Positions 27,206-37,688 are shown, counted from the first letter of the stretch. The stretch: DNA of 64,000 nucleotides from Maribacter polysaccharolyticus (GCF_028882255.1 NZ_JARBUY010000005.1:310001-374000), one strand, 5' to 3'. The notes: generated by a model from the letters alone, not told the origin. Translations and numbers: made by a program.

Positions 27206-27213
27206 TACCTTTG
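27206..27213 (+). promoter_or_regulatory. -7 element upstream of meaB
   Basis: TACCTTTG matches TAnnTTTG exactly, 114 bases before the chosen meaB start. The -33 element is not clear. Confidence 0.4.
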
Positions 27214-27327
27214 TAACTTTCAATTTTTAAGTTAATTTCTGTTCAAGAACCATCTCTTTTTTTCTTACGGGAACCAAGTGATTTTTTTCTGTTGGACAAA
27301 GGATATTCCGATTTTATACTGTACTCC

Positions 27328-28332
27328 ATGACAAACTATAAACCCAAAGGACGACTTACCGCGAAAGCGTATATTGATGGTATTTTAAAAGGCGATAGGG
27401 TTATTCTCTCCCGGGCCATCACCATTGTTGAAAGTAATTTGGAAAGTGATAAAGTACTGGCCAAAGAAATCATACAGGCAATTTTACCCTATTCTGGAAA
27501 TTCGATCCGTATCGGTATTACCGGTGTTCCCGGAGTGGGAAAAAGTACGTTCATCGAGGCTTTCGGAAAATACCTTATAGGTCAAGGACACAAAGTAGGT
27601 ATTTTGTCTATTGACCCCAGTAGCCAACGCTCCAAAGGAAGTATCCTAGGAGACAAAACCCGAATGGAAGAGCTTGCCAATTTGGAAGACGCTTATATAA
27701 GGCCTTCCGCCACAGGGGACACCCTTGGGGGCGTAGCCAATAAAACGGGGGAATCCATGTTGCTTTGCGAGGCGGCAGGCTACGATGTCATCCTGATAGA
27801 AACCGTTGGCGTTGGCCAATCAGAGACCGCCGTACATGGGATGACGGATTTCTTTTTACTATTGATGCTGTCCGGTGCAGGGGATGAACTCCAAGGGATA
27901 AAAAAAGGGATCATGGAAATGGCCGATATGGTGGTCATCAACAAAGCGGACGGGGACAATATCAAGAAAAGTGAGATCGCCAAGCGACAATACCAGAATG
28001 CCTTGCACATTTTCCCATTATCCGAATCGGGATGGAGTCCGGTGGTTTCAACGGCATCTGCCATTAAAAATATCGGTGTCGATACCGTATGGGAACAAAT
28101 TACCAAATACAAAAAACTGGTCGACGAAAATGGGTACTTTTTAAAGAACCGCAACCACCAACAGATCAAATGGATGTACAACAACATCAATGAGGGCCTT
28201 AAACAATTGTTCTATGGGTCAAAAAATATAGCGGATCAATTGGCTGAATTGGAAAAAGATATTGTTTCCGCTAAAATATCCCCTGTAAAAGCGGCACAGC
28301 ATATCTTACGGGAATTCAAGGATTCGATATAA
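27328..28332 (+). CDS. meaB: Methylmalonyl-CoA mutase chaperone GTPase MeaB
   Basis: A 334-residue G3E-family GTPase. The P-loop GVPGVGKST is at residues 66-74, with ETVGVGQSE as switch region and VINKAD as the guanine-specificity motif. MeaB loads and protects adenosylcobalamin in methylmalonyl-CoA mutase. I prefer the ATG at 27328 to the TTG at 27292 because the family N-terminus (AYIDGILKGDRVILSRAITIVES) follows directly. It lies divergent from the pcc operon and about 4 kb from mutB, on the opposite strand to it. Confidence 0.92.
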   Translation: MTNYKPKGRLTAKAYIDGILKGDRVILSRAITIVESNLESDKVLAKEIIQAILPYSGNSIRIGITGVPGVGKSTFIEAFGKYLIGQGHKVGILSIDPSSQRSKGSILGDKTRMEELANLEDAYIRPSATGDTLGGVANKTGESMLLCEAAGYDVILIETVGVGQSETAVHGMTDFFLLLMLSGAGDELQGIKKGIMEMADMVVINKADGDNIKKSEIAKRQYQNALHIFPLSESGWSPVVSTASAIKNIGVDTVWEQITKYKKLVDENGYFLKNRNHQQIKWMYNNINEGLKQLFYGSKNIADQLAELEKDIVSAKISPVKAAQHILREFKDSI

Positions 28333-28353
28333 AGGCTTACTTTCGGCGTAGGC

Positions 28354-29469
28354 ATGAAAATCAGTTTCATGAAGAAATCAACACTTTTTCTTTTTGCTTT
28401 TTTTGGAATGGGCTTGGCCCTACAATGCCAAGAAACTTTTGACAATCGATCCAAGGTATTGATCCGATATTTAGACCATTGGCATAACGGGGAAACCGGC
28501 ATATGGGAAACCACATCATGGTGGAATGCCGCGAATATCCTGACCGCACTCATCAACAATGCCAAGTTGACCGACAATCCCGGTTTTAAGGAAGCTATAG
28601 ATGACATCCATAACAAAACCAAAGCTTTTAAAGTGGAGGCCACAGAAGAAAAAGAGGCATGGATCTGCAAGAATTACATCAATGATTTTTATGACGATGA
28701 AGGATGGTGGGCACTTGCTTGGTTAGATGCTTGGGAGTATACGGGCGAACAAAAGTATTTGGATATGGCCAATATCATTTTTGGGGATATTACCACGGGT
28801 TGGAGTGAAAACGGCGGACTTTATTGGAAAAAAGGACTGAAATTCAAAAGCGCCATTAGTAACGGTCTTACATTGACCTTAGCTACCAGACTCCATTTGG
28901 CCGGCACAAAAAATGTGAACGGGAAATCCGCACTGGATTGGGCAACGTCTATTTGGGAGTGGATGATAGCTTCCCAATTGCTCAATTCGGACGGAAATAT
29001 CCAAGACGGGGTACGCTTTAAAAATGGTGAGGAAAGCATCAATGAAAATGTATGGACATATAACCAAGGGGTAGTTTTGACCGGACTCGCGAACCTGCAC
29101 AGGATAACGAAAGAGGGGCATTATCTCCAAAGCGCCCATGCACTGGCAAGGGCAACGATAAAAAACATGACCGATTCCCGGTCGATCTTGGTTGAAAAAA
29201 GATGTGAACCCGATAATTGCAGGGCCGATGCCAAACAGTTCAAAGGGGTTTTTATGCGCCATCTCATGTACCTGCACCAACAGGATCCCAAAAATAGCTA
29301 TAGACGATTTATAAAGAAGAACGCAGCCTCTATTTGGCACAAAAGTATGCTGAACGGAAAAACAGCTCCGGGTGTGGTATGGACCGAACCTTCCGAACCC
29401 AACGGTGCAACGGTCTCTTCCGCTTTGGATGCCTTTAATGCGGCCATTTCCTGCAATAAAATCCGTTAA
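28354..29469 (+). CDS. Glycoside hydrolase family 76 protein
   Basis: A 371-residue exported protein with signal peptide; a second possible start (ATG 28369) gives the more regular signal beginning MKKSTLFLFAFF. GH76 enzymes are alpha-1,6-mannanases with an (alpha/alpha)6 fold; the catalytic Asp pair is visible as YDDEGWWALAWLDAW (Asp114-Asp115), and VWTYNQGVVLTGLANLH is another family segment. It would cut yeast or algal mannan backbones in the periplasm or outside. It follows meaB by 21 bases without functional relation, and no SusCD genes are near. Confidence 0.85.
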   Translation: MKISFMKKSTLFLFAFFGMGLALQCQETFDNRSKVLIRYLDHWHNGETGIWETTSWWNAANILTALINNAKLTDNPGFKEAIDDIHNKTKAFKVEATEEKEAWICKNYINDFYDDEGWWALAWLDAWEYTGEQKYLDMANIIFGDITTGWSENGGLYWKKGLKFKSAISNGLTLTLATRLHLAGTKNVNGKSALDWATSIWEWMIASQLLNSDGNIQDGVRFKNGEESINENVWTYNQGVVLTGLANLHRITKEGHYLQSAHALARATIKNMTDSRSILVEKRCEPDNCRADAKQFKGVFMRHLMYLHQQDPKNSYRRFIKKNAASIWHKSMLNGKTAPGVVWTEPSEPNGATVSSALDAFNAAISCNKIR

Positions 29470-29573
29470 CGTATAAATTAAAACAGAAACCGATCTAAAT
29501 CGGGCATATGCTAACGCGTACTTCAAATCCGACCGAATGAATTTAGTTTTTGAGAAAAAATAACAAATGTCAG

Positions 29574-29603
29574 TTTTGACTATTTAATTATAGTATACTT
29601 TTG
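29574..29603 (+). promoter_or_regulatory. Promoter of the AspT/YidE-like transporter gene
   Basis: TTTTG (29574-29578) and TACTTTTG (29596-29603) are 17 bases apart, an excellent match to the Bacteroidota primary promoter. Expected start of transcription near 29609, about 19 bases before the ATG. Confidence 0.6.
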
Positions 29604-29627
29604 TCACTTATTTTGAAATAAACATCC

Positions 29628-31217
29628 ATGTATTTTTTAGACACCACTTACCTTGTATTGTTTTTGATCATTTGTATCGGTTTCATCATCGGTAATATTA
29701 AAGTAAAGGGCATATCTTTGGATATCTCGGCAATCATTTTTGTCGCCTTGCTTTTTGGGCATCTTGGGGTTTCACTTCCGAATATCCTTCAAAAAATCGG
29801 ATTGATACTATTTATATATACCATAGGATTACAGGCCGGTCCGGGATTTTTCGATTCCTTCAGGAAAGACGGTAAGAATCTGATAATCATGGCCACCATC
29901 GTCATCATAACCGCAGCCCTTTTGGCCCTTTTGGCCATACTGGTCTTGGATATCGACAAATCGATCGCCATTGGTTTAATGGCAGGGGCTTTGACCAGTA
30001 CACCGGGGTTGGCAACCGTCATCGACATCACACATTCCCCATTGGCATCCATCGGTTATGGTATTGCGTATCCGTTTGGGGTCATCGGGGTCATCCTGTT
30101 CGTGAAATTATTTCCAAAGATTTTACGAATAAACCTTAAAAATGAAGAAAAGGATTATGAGGCAAAAACCCTTAGCCATTACGAACCCATAACTAGGGCG
30201 AATTTCATTGTAGAACATGAAGGGGCCATTAACAAGACCATCGGGGAACTCAGGGTGCGCTCCATGACCAAAGGTGTTATTTCGAGGGTCATGCATGACG
30301 GAAAAGCATTTACCCCTAAAAAGGACACCGTTTTGCACAAAGGGGATTATGTCCGCGTTGTGGGTACTGAGGAAGCCCTTAGACGTGTAGAGTTATTGAT
30401 AGGTCCTAAATCCAATGTTGAAATCGCCTTTGGGGAACAGTATGTATCACAATCTTATTTAATGACAAGGACGGAATTGGTGAACAAATCGTTGGGGGAA
30501 TTGAACCTTAGGGAAAACTTCAATGCGACCATCACGAGGATCCGAAGAAGTGGTATCGACCTTTCCCCGAATTCTACCTTAAAATTACAGATCGGGGATA
30601 AATTGATGATCTCCAGTGAAAAGGAAAATGTTTCCCAGATATCACAACTGATCGGCAACAATAAAAGTGAACTCTCCGATACCAACTTTTTCCCTTTGGC
30701 ATTGGGTATTGTTCTCGGTATTTTGGTTGGAGGGGTTTCCATCAATTTTGGCGATGCCTTTAGTTTTAATTTGGGACTTACCGGTGGCGTATTGATCGTA
30801 GCCATGGTTTTAGGCCGTATCGGCAAGACGGGAAATATTTTATGGATGATGAGTGGCAATGCCAACCAACTCTTAAGACAATTCGGGTTGATGCTTTTCT
30901 TGGCCGTGGTAGGTACCGAAGCGGGTGCTACATTGGTTGAGACCTATTCACAATATGGGATCAAACTCTTCTTGGTCGGTGGGATAATGACCTTTTTACC
31001 CATGCTGATCGCTGCGGTTATCGCCCGTTTATTCTTTAATATCAATACCCTGACCTTATTGGGTACCCTAACGGGATCGATGACCAGTACGCCTGGCTTG
31101 GCAGCAGCCGACACCATGACCAAAACCGATGCCCCTTCTATAGCATACGCAACGGTCTACCCTATAGCCATGGTACTTTTGATTATTTGCACACAACTGT
31201 TAGGCCTGTTATTTTAA
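29628..31217 (+). CDS. AspT/YidE-type putative transporter with two RCK_C domains
   Basis: A 529-residue membrane protein with the aspartate:alanine exchanger layout: about five helices (1-170), two TrkA-C/RCK_C domains (about 190-270 and 275-350; GELRVRSMTKGVISRVMHDGK and GELNLRENFNATITRIRRSG) and about five more helices. The two membrane halves carry the duplicated motif GLMAGALTSTPGLATVIDI and GTLTGSMTSTPGLAAADTM. RCK_C domains often bind nucleotides or ligands and gate transport. Substrate unknown; it has its own promoter, so it is not clearly part of the neighbouring systems. Confidence 0.85.
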   Translation: MYFLDTTYLVLFLIICIGFIIGNIKVKGISLDISAIIFVALLFGHLGVSLPNILQKIGLILFIYTIGLQAGPGFFDSFRKDGKNLIIMATIVIITAALLALLAILVLDIDKSIAIGLMAGALTSTPGLATVIDITHSPLASIGYGIAYPFGVIGVILFVKLFPKILRINLKNEEKDYEAKTLSHYEPITRANFIVEHEGAINKTIGELRVRSMTKGVISRVMHDGKAFTPKKDTVLHKGDYVRVVGTEEALRRVELLIGPKSNVEIAFGEQYVSQSYLMTRTELVNKSLGELNLRENFNATITRIRRSGIDLSPNSTLKLQIGDKLMISSEKENVSQISQLIGNNKSELSDTNFFPLALGIVLGILVGGVSINFGDAFSFNLGLTGGVLIVAMVLGRIGKTGNILWMMSGNANQLLRQFGLMLFLAVVGTEAGATLVETYSQYGIKLFLVGGIMTFLPMLIAAVIARLFFNINTLTLLGTLTGSMTSTPGLAAADTMTKTDAPSIAYATVYPIAMVLLIICTQLLGLLF

Positions 31218-31284
31218 ACCCCTGCCCGCCGTAAAGCCATGGGGTAAACTTATGGGATGCCCCCATGATATTCGGAGTATAAGA

Positions 31285-31524
31285 TCAAGGGTTGAATTTA
31301 CCGGAGAGCTTATCGATTTTATCCTTCAACAGGTTATTTTGATATTCTACCTTTACGGCTTGCATGCATTTGGCACATAGACAATCGGTATACCGTTCGC
31401 GCATATAATTGCGTTCTTCCTCATTAAGCGTTACCGTAGTGCATTGGCAAAGCAAAATGGACCCCACCTTGCACTCAAAGACCGTGTTGCATCTTTGGCA
31501 ATATTTTTCTTCGTGTTTATTCAT
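31285..31524 (-). CDS. Cysteine-rich CWC-family mini-protein
   Basis: A 79-residue protein with eight cysteines (9, 12, 18, 26, 28, 48, 50, 53) in CxxC, CxC and CLCAKC patterns, matching the cysteine-rich CWC family. It probably binds zinc or another metal. It overlaps the end of the Dph6-like gene by 8 bases, so the two are made together. Function unknown. Confidence 0.8.
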   Translation of the reverse strand: MNKHEEKYCQRCNTVFECKVGSILLCQCTTVTLNEEERNYMRERYTDCLCAKCMQAVKVEYQNNLLKDKIDKLSGKFNP

Positions 31525-32221
31525 TTACTTCCAAAGGTATTAAATCGCAAAACCAGAATCCGTTGGTGGTATCCCCATTGTTGTATTCCCGATACACTTT
31601 TTCCCCTATTGTAAACCCAACAGCTTCCTTAAAATAAGGCGCATCAAAGCAAAATGTATGGAACTCCCCGTTTTCACCACAAGGATCCACACCTTCGGGA
31701 AGGTCATTGATAAAGTCCGTATCGATAACCCTTCCGACAAAGGAAACGTCCAATACCGCTGCATTCACACAGACCACGATGGCCTTAAAACCCTTTTCCA
31801 GAAAATCATGGATCAAATGGGTAGTATCCTTCTTCCATAATGGAAAAACGGTCTTTATACCAACCTGTGCCAATTGGCGTTCGCGGTAGTCCTTTAAATC
31901 TTCCAAAAAAATATCCCCAAACGCGGCAAATCGAATTCCTTCCGCCTTTAATTCTTCGACTTTTTGTCCCATCAGTTTTTCGTATTCACCATTTGAAGGA
32001 CTCTCTGGCAGTGCTACCCTATAGCTTGGCAAGCCAATAGCCTTAACTTGTTTTTCAAGCATTTCAATCCTTAAACCATGCATACTGACCCGATTGAAAT
32101 GTGCATTTACGGTTGTAAGCAAACATTCAACGTTATATCTGGGATCCTGCAAAAGGTAATTGAGCGCAAGAGCGGCATCTTTGCCACTACTCCAGTTAAA
32201 ATAGGTTCTAAACATAGCCAT
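31517..32221 (-). CDS. Dph6-like PP-loop ATP pyrophosphatase (DUF71)
   Basis: A 234-residue protein of the diphthine-ammonia ligase/DUF71 superfamily. The PP-loop reads NWSSGKDAALAL near residue 10, and RFAAFGDIFLEDLKDYRE and the GENGEFHTFCFDAP segment are superfamily hallmarks. It should adenylate a carboxyl group and attach ammonia or another nucleophile. Bacteria have no diphthamide, so the true substrate must differ; DUF71 proteins have been suggested in cobalamin salvage and in modification reactions. It lies just past the terminator of the mutase operon, and the CWC gene overlaps its end. Confidence 0.82.
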   Translation of the reverse strand: MAMFRTYFNWSSGKDAALALNYLLQDPRYNVECLLTTVNAHFNRVSMHGLRIEMLEKQVKAIGLPSYRVALPESPSNGEYEKLMGQKVEELKAEGIRFAAFGDIFLEDLKDYRERQLAQVGIKTVFPLWKKDTTHLIHDFLEKGFKAIVVCVNAAVLDVSFVGRVIDTDFINDLPEGVDPCGENGEFHTFCFDAPYFKEAVGFTIGEKVYREYNNGDTTNGFWFCDLIPLEVNE

Positions 32222-32294
32222 CGATAGTTGTTTGGTTTGGTCTTGGGGTTAAAATAATAAAGTTAATCAGTAATGTTCACATCCATGAATTATA

Positions 32295-32329
32295 AAACCA
32301 CTATCCAATAAAAAATCGGATAGTGGTTT
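32295..32329. terminator. Terminator after mutB
   Basis: A perfect 12-bp inverted repeat (AAACCACTATCC at 32295-32306 with 32318-32329), loop of 11, with T-rich sequence on either side. It ends the mce-mmd-mut operon 72 bases after the mutB stop. Confidence 0.8.
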
Positions 32330-32400
32330 CTTTTTATTTGAGAGCAATTTGTCTTAGGAAATGATAGCCCCTGACAAAAACTGCTTAAGGAAGCAAATCC

Positions 32401-34530
32401 TTATTGCTCTAAATATTTCTCCATGATTTTAATGGCGGATTCTGAAATAACGGTACCAGGTCCAAAAATGGCCGCAACTTTCCTTTCCAACAAATAGTCA
32501 TAATCCTGCTCAGGAATAACCCCGCCGGCAAAAACCATGATATCCGGTCTTCCAAGTTTTTCCAACTCACCGATCAACTGTGGAATCAATGTTTTGTGCC
32601 CTGCGGCCAAACTGGAAGCGCCAACAAAATGAACGTCATTTTCAATCGCTTGTTTTGCCACCTCCTCTGGAGTTTGGAACAATGAGCCCATATCCACATC
32701 AAAACCTAAATCGGCAAAACTGGAAGCAACGACCTTGGCGCCCCTATCATGGCCATCCTGACCCATTTTAGCGATCATCACCCTTGGGCGACGACCTTCG
32801 ATTTCGGCAAACTTATCGGCCAATTGCTGTGCTTTCGCAAATGTACTGTCGTTATCCACTTCTTTACTATAAACTCCACTGATTAATCGTGTATCCGCTT
32901 TATGACGTCCGAAATGAGTCTCCAAAGCATCTGAAATCTCACCTAAAGTAGCAAAATTTTCCGCAGCTTCGACCGCCAATTCCAGCAAATTACCTTTTCC
33001 TGTTGCAGCGCAATTGGATAGGGCGGATATTTTGGCATCGACCACCGCTTGATCTCTATTGGCACGGAGTTTCTTAAGCCGTTCGATCTGTGATTCGCGT
33101 ACCACGGAATTATCAACCTCAAGAATTTCGATATTCGCTTTCTCCTTCGTCTTGAATTTATTGACCCCTACCAAGATATCCTGACCAGAATCCAATCGGG
33201 CCTGTTTACGGGCAGAAGCTTCTTCAATACGCATTTTAGGAACCCCGGTCTCAATGGCTTTTGCCATTCCACCCAATTCTTCAACCTCTTCGATCAATTT
33301 CCAGGCTTTTTTGGCAATCTCTTGGGTGAGGTACTCTACATAGTAGGAACCGGCCCATGGATCAACCGCTTTGGTCATTTGGGTTTCATCCTGGATATAA
33401 ATCTGGGTATTACGGGCAATACGGGCAGAGAAATCGGTCGGTAAGGCAATGGCCTCATCCAACGCGTTTGTATGTAAGGATTGTGTTCCTCCCAATCCGG
33501 CAGCCATAGCCTCGATACACGTACGGGCCACGTTGTTGAAAGGATCCTGCTCACTTAAACTCCATCCTGAAGTCTGGCTATGCGTACGCAATGCCATTGA
33601 CTTTGGATTTGTCGGGTTGAACGATTTTATGATCTTTGCCCAAAGCATACGTGCGGCACGCATTTTGGCGATTTCCATAAAGTGATTCATACCAACTGCC
33701 CAGAAGAATGATAAACGAGGAGCGAATTCATCGATTTTCAAACCGGATTTCAATCCGGTCCTAATGTACTCCATACCATCTGCCAATGTATAGGCCAACT
33801 CAATATCGGCAGTTGCACCAGCTTCTTGCATGTGGTAACCACTGATTGAAATTGAATTGAATTTAGGCATATTCTTGGTGGTGTAATCAAAAATATCACC
33901 AATGATCTTCATTGAAGGTAATGGTGGGTAAATGTAGGTATTACGCACCATGAACTCTTTTAAGATATCATTTTGGATCGTCCCGGAGAGCTTATCCAAA
34001 GAAACCCCTTGTTTTCTCGCTGCAGCAATATAGAAAGCCATGATAGGCAATACCGCACCGTTCATCGTCATGGATACCGACATTTTATCCAAAGGGATCT
34101 GATCGAAAAGGATTTCCATATCCAAAATGGAATCGATGGCAACCCCGGCCTTACCCACATCACCGGTTACACGGGGGTGATCGGAATCATACCCACGGTG
34201 TGTGGCCAAATCGAAGGCTACAGAAAGTCCTTTTTGACCTGCAGCCAAGTTTCTTCTATAGAAGGCGTTCGACTCCTCTGCCGTCGAGAAACCCGCATAT
34301 TGGCGTATCGTCCAAGGGCGCATGGCGTACATGGCACTATATGGGCCTCTTAAAAATGGTGGTACACCGGCGGCATAATGTAAATGTTCGGCATCCTTTA
34401 TGTCTTCGGCCGAAAATTGATTTTTAACCGGTATCCCTTCAGGAGTATTCCAAACGTCTTGATTCTCTGAAGTTGCAGCGGATTGTTTCACCGCTGAATT
34501 TAATTTTATATCTGAAAAATCTGGTTTCAT
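32401..34530 (-). CDS. mutB: Methylmalonyl-CoA mutase, large (catalytic) subunit
   Basis: A 709-residue adenosylcobalamin enzyme interconverting (R)-methylmalonyl-CoA and succinyl-CoA. The TIM-barrel half contains [24 protein letters not shown] and [15 protein letters not shown]; the C-terminal cobalamin domain has the DGHDRG motif with the lower-ligand His at residue 594 (Asp592). It starts 5 bases after the mutA stop. Being in one operon with epimerase, Na+-decarboxylase and CoA-transferase, it can run in either direction; MeaB is encoded separately at 27328. Confidence 0.95.
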   Translation of the reverse strand: MKPDFSDIKLNSAVKQSAATSENQDVWNTPEGIPVKNQFSAEDIKDAEHLHYAAGVPPFLRGPYSAMYAMRPWTIRQYAGFSTAEESNAFYRRNLAAGQKGLSVAFDLATHRGYDSDHPRVTGDVGKAGVAIDSILDMEILFDQIPLDKMSVSMTMNGAVLPIMAFYIAAARKQGVSLDKLSGTIQNDILKEFMVRNTYIYPPLPSMKIIGDIFDYTTKNMPKFNSISISGYHMQEAGATADIELAYTLADGMEYIRTGLKSGLKIDEFAPRLSFFWAVGMNHFMEIAKMRAARMLWAKIIKSFNPTNPKSMALRTHSQTSGWSLSEQDPFNNVARTCIEAMAAGLGGTQSLHTNALDEAIALPTDFSARIARNTQIYIQDETQMTKAVDPWAGSYYVEYLTQEIAKKAWKLIEEVEELGGMAKAIETGVPKMRIEEASARKQARLDSGQDILVGVNKFKTKEKANIEILEVDNSVVRESQIERLKKLRANRDQAVVDAKISALSNCAATGKGNLLELAVEAAENFATLGEISDALETHFGRHKADTRLISGVYSKEVDNDSTFAKAQQLADKFAEIEGRRPRVMIAKMGQDGHDRGAKVVASSFADLGFDVDMGSLFQTPEEVAKQAIENDVHFVGASSLAAGHKTLIPQLIGELEKLGRPDIMVFAGGVIPEQDYDYLLERKVAAIFGPGTVISESAIKIMEKYLEQ

Positions 34531-34535
34531 ACTTC

Positions 34536-36326
34536 TTAAGATTTTAATGTTTTTTGAACTTTCTCCTGAATACTTGAAAGTGTAACCAGAACATCGGTTC
34601 TCATATTTACGATTCCGTCCAAACCTGCTTCAGTCAATTCGTCCATGTTTTTAGGGGCACCGGCCAACAATAAAACCTTGCTGGTAGTAATGGCCCTAAA
34701 TGCTTTTATAAAGTTGAGTGCCGTTTCATCATAATCTTGGTCCGAACTACAAATAACCACAATATGGGAATCCGATTTCGCACTTTCGGTAGCGGCTACC
34801 TGGGCACTTTCAAAACTTTCTTCCTGATGCACATCGAAACCACTGACCCCGATAAAGTCATAGGCAAAAGCCGCCCTGGCCTTACGCATGGTCAAATTGC
34901 CGTAACTTGCCAATTGAACGATCGGACGTACCTTGGTTTCCGCAACCAATTCTTCGGTCTTTCTTCGCATCGCTTCAATTTCCAAAGAGGCCCTTCTTGG
35001 GACCAACACTTTTGGATTATCTTCCAGACCTCTTGAAAGTAAATCCGAGGCCACGGTTTCCATCAAATTGGGGTATTTGTTCACCCCGACCAACGGAAGT
35101 CTACGTTGACTGATCAATTTTAATTTTTGCAAACGGATTTCCGCGATCTGTTGCTGAATGGCTTCCTTCTCAAATGCAGTGTAAAAACCGCCATCGGCCT
35201 CTATGGACTTAAATAATTCCAAGGCTTTTTCGGCAATTTTAGAAGTTACTTCTTCAACATAATAAGATCCATCAACCGGATTCGTCACTTTGCCAAAATA
35301 GGATTCTTCCCTTAAAATAGTGGTGATGTTGCCTGCGATCCTATTTGAGAATTCTGAAGGCTCCTTGAATTCCTTATCATAGGGATCAACGATAATACCG
35401 TCTACATTACCCAAGATGGCGGACATGGCTTCTGTGGTAGCGCGCAACATATTGGTATGGGCATCCGTAATGGATTTACTCCAGATCGAAGTTTTTGCGG
35501 TCACCGTCTTTGCTATATCCGCAACACCGAATTTATCGGCAACTTCGGCCAATAAGCTGTTGAAAGCCCTGAATTTACCGATTTCAATGAAATACTCAAG
35601 ACCGATCGCGAGCTTAACGTTTAAATTGTTGAATACGGCTTCTGCCCCAACGCCTTTTTCGGTTAACTTATCTATTAGGAAAACCAATGAGTTCAAGGTG
35701 TAGGCAATCTCTTGTACTTGGTTTGCCCCGGAATCCAAATATTCCGTACCAGAAACCGTGATCGCCTTAAAATCGGGGAATTCGGCGGTTAGCTTCACCA
35801 ATTCCGCGGCCACCTCAACGTGCTGTCCATCAAAGGACCCCGTGGTTACATAATCGGAGAATATACCTGTATCGATATATCCCTTTAAGTCCTTACCCTT
35901 TGCAACCGCTACCAAATCGGCCACAAAGTCAACCGCTTTAGTGGGCAATTCAAAGGAAACCGCGATTTTATTCAGGTCTATCCCCTGTAACAAGGTTGCG
36001 GCAGGGACAACTTCCTTCATTTGGAATATGATTCCGTTCATACCCTCTTCAACGGCTTTTAAGGCCAGTTCATTTCCACTTTTGGCCGTTGTTACCCCAA
36101 CACTGCGGTAATTCACCAATGATTGTGAGTTTTCCCCCGTGTTTTTAAGCGGAGTTATGTCGTTTTCAGCATTATAGCAAGGTTGGATATTGATGCCTGA
36201 AAGGTTTTTCCAAACCAGTTTTTTGTCAAAATCCGCTCCCTTTAAATCTGCGGTCACCCTTTCCATCCACTGCTCGGTAGTAACCGGTGGGAATTCCGAA
36301 AAAAGTGATTTATTCTTTTCGTTCAT
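34536..36326 (-). CDS. mutA: Methylmalonyl-CoA mutase, small subunit
   Basis: A 596-residue homologue of the large subunit that keeps the barrel ([40 protein letters not shown]) but lacks the DxHxxG cobalamin motif in its C-terminal domain. This is the normal state of MutA, which pairs with MutB as a heterodimer, and not a sign of decay. It follows the CoA-transferase gene by 75 bases and precedes mutB by 5. Confidence 0.93.
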   Translation of the reverse strand: MNEKNKSLFSEFPPVTTEQWMERVTADLKGADFDKKLVWKNLSGINIQPCYNAENDITPLKNTGENSQSLVNYRSVGVTTAKSGNELALKAVEEGMNGIIFQMKEVVPAATLLQGIDLNKIAVSFELPTKAVDFVADLVAVAKGKDLKGYIDTGIFSDYVTTGSFDGQHVEVAAELVKLTAEFPDFKAITVSGTEYLDSGANQVQEIAYTLNSLVFLIDKLTEKGVGAEAVFNNLNVKLAIGLEYFIEIGKFRAFNSLLAEVADKFGVADIAKTVTAKTSIWSKSITDAHTNMLRATTEAMSAILGNVDGIIVDPYDKEFKEPSEFSNRIAGNITTILREESYFGKVTNPVDGSYYVEEVTSKIAEKALELFKSIEADGGFYTAFEKEAIQQQIAEIRLQKLKLISQRRLPLVGVNKYPNLMETVASDLLSRGLEDNPKVLVPRRASLEIEAMRRKTEELVAETKVRPIVQLASYGNLTMRKARAAFAYDFIGVSGFDVHQEESFESAQVAATESAKSDSHIVVICSSDQDYDETALNFIKAFRAITTSKVLLLAGAPKNMDELTEAGLDGIVNMRTDVLVTLSSIQEKVQKTLKS

Positions 36327-36380
36327 AATATATGCAATTAGTAATGATATAGTTATTTGCTATTCTATTCCTTTTCTAAT

Positions 36381-36421
36381 TTATACCGAAATGGTACTTC
36401 TTTATACCGAAATGGTACTTC
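36381..36421 (-). repeat. 21-bp tandem duplication across the CoA-transferase stop codon
   Basis: The same 20 bases occur at 36381-36400 and 36402-36421 (period 21). On the coding strand the duplicated unit carries the last codons (S-T-I-S-V) and TAA, so a second copy of the C-terminal codons plus stop lies just beyond the true stop, in the same frame. Confidence 0.9.
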
Positions 36422-37688
36422 CGAATCTTTCAAAGATAGCTTTGTCCAATTCTTCCCTATGGTCAGGATGCGCGATATCCCTTAAAGCTACTGCCCTTTG
36501 TTTTAAGCTTCTTCCGAACAGTTCGGCTACACCGTATTCCGTTGCAACGAAACGGGCATGGGCACGTGTGGTAACCACTCCAGCTCCGGGTTTAAGGGAA
36601 GAAACGATTTTTGAAACACCTTTTAATGTGGTGGAGGTAATGGCACAGATCGGTTTTCCACCAAGTGATAATGCGGCTCCACGCATAAAGTCCATTTGTC
36701 CACCAACCCCTGAGAACATCCTTGTACCGATGGAATCGGCACAGATCTGACCGGTCAGATCCACTTCAATGGCAGAGTTAATAGCCGTAACTTTGGGGTT
36801 TTGACGAATAACGGCCGTATCGTTCACATAGGCGATATCCTTCATTTCAATTTCCGGGTTGTCATCCATAAAGTCATATAAACGACGCGTACCCATAGCA
36901 AAACCGGAAACGATTTTATAAGGGTTCGTTTTCTTTTGTGATCCATTAACGATACCTTTCTCTACAAGATCAACGATACCCTCAGAGAACATTTCGGTAT
37001 GCACCCCCAAGTTTTTATGGTTGTGCAGGTAGGTCAAAACGGCATTGGGAATACCGCCGATCCCCATTTGAAGGGTAGCGCCATCCTCAATAATGCCGGC
37101 AATGTTCTTACCAATGGCCTTTTCGGTTTCACTTGGATCCACAAAATTCATTTCATAGATTTTTTCCTCAATTTCCACACAAGCATCGAAGTTTTTGACA
37201 TGTATTTGAGCATCACCGAAGGTTCGGGGCATCAACGGATTGATCTGGGCGATTACTTTTTTACCTTTCTCGATACCTGAAAGAACAATATCAACGGAAA
37301 CCCCCAAGGAACAGAACCCGTGTTTGTCCGGTGGGGAAACATTGACCATGACCACATCAAGGTCCATATACCCCTGTCTGAACAAACTGGGGATATCACT
37401 TAAGAAAATTGGGATGTAATCGGCCGTATCCCCGATTCTTTTACGAATATTACTCCCGATAAAGAATGCATTGGTATGGAAGCTTTCCCTATAGGCGGGA
37501 TCGGTATACCCGCATTCCCCTTCGGTATGCAGGTGTACAAGTTCAACATTCCTTAATTCAGAGGCCCTCCCCACCATGGCCCTGATCAACGCCTGAGGGG
37601 TAGCCGAGCCACCTTGTATCAATACCCTATTTCCTGATTCTATCAATTTTACAGCCTCATCGGCTGACATTACATTCGGAATTTTCAT
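36402..37688 (-). CDS. Acetyl-CoA hydrolase/transferase family CoA-transferase
   Basis: A 428-residue class I-like CoA-transferase (4-hydroxybutyrate/butyryl-CoA:acetate type). The catalytic Glu is in HTEMFSEG (Glu232), preceded by MGIGGIPNAVLTYL, and the FSGVGGQMDFMRGAALSLGGKPI stretch is the CoA-site motif. It moves CoA between small carboxylates; with the mutase and decarboxylase genes around it, succinyl-CoA/propionate or succinate/propionyl-CoA exchange is the natural role, which would close a succinate-propionate cycle without ATP cost. The gene lies between mmdB (46 bases) and mutA (75 bases). Specificity is inferred. Confidence 0.85.
   Translation of the reverse strand: MKIPNVMSADEAVKLIESGNRVLIQGGSATPQALIRAMVGRASELRNVELVHLHTEGECGYTDPAYRESFHTNAFFIGSNIRKRIGDTADYIPIFLSDIPSLFRQGYMDLDVVMVNVSPPDKHGFCSLGVSVDIVLSGIEKGKKVIAQINPLMPRTFGDAQIHVKNFDACVEIEEKIYEMNFVDPSETEKAIGKNIAGIIEDGATLQMGIGGIPNAVLTYLHNHKNLGVHTEMFSEGIVDLVEKGIVNGSQKKTNPYKIVSGFAMGTRRLYDFMDDNPEIEMKDIAYVNDTAVIRQNPKVTAINSAIEVDLTGQICADSIGTRMFSGVGGQMDFMRGAALSLGGKPICAITSTTLKGVSKIVSSLKPGAGVVTTRAHARFVATEYGVAELFGRSLKQRAVALRDIAHPDHREELDKAIFERFGSTISV

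Larger units (their letters stand above)
26837..27327. other. Divergent regulatory region between pcc operon and meaB (491 bp)
   Basis: AT-rich spacer with no gene. It holds an 11-bp inverted repeat (27063-27073 / 27120-27130), the sequence TCATTA twice next to its arms, and a -7 element facing meaB at 27206. This is the likely control region for propionyl-CoA carboxylation and mutase maturation. Confidence 0.6.

Noticed and set aside
31238-31267. Hairpin CATGGGG...CCCCATG after the AspT-like transporter gene
   Set aside because: It has a 16-base loop and no T run on either side, so it is a poor terminator candidate.
31517-32221. Diphthamide synthesis enzyme
   Set aside because: Diphthamide occurs on archaeal and eukaryotic EF-2 only; the label reflects the superfamily, not the reaction here.
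34536-36326. Broken methylmalonyl-CoA mutase (no cobalamin motif)
   Set aside because: Small subunits of this enzyme normally lack the DxHxxG motif, and the frame is intact and next to mutB.
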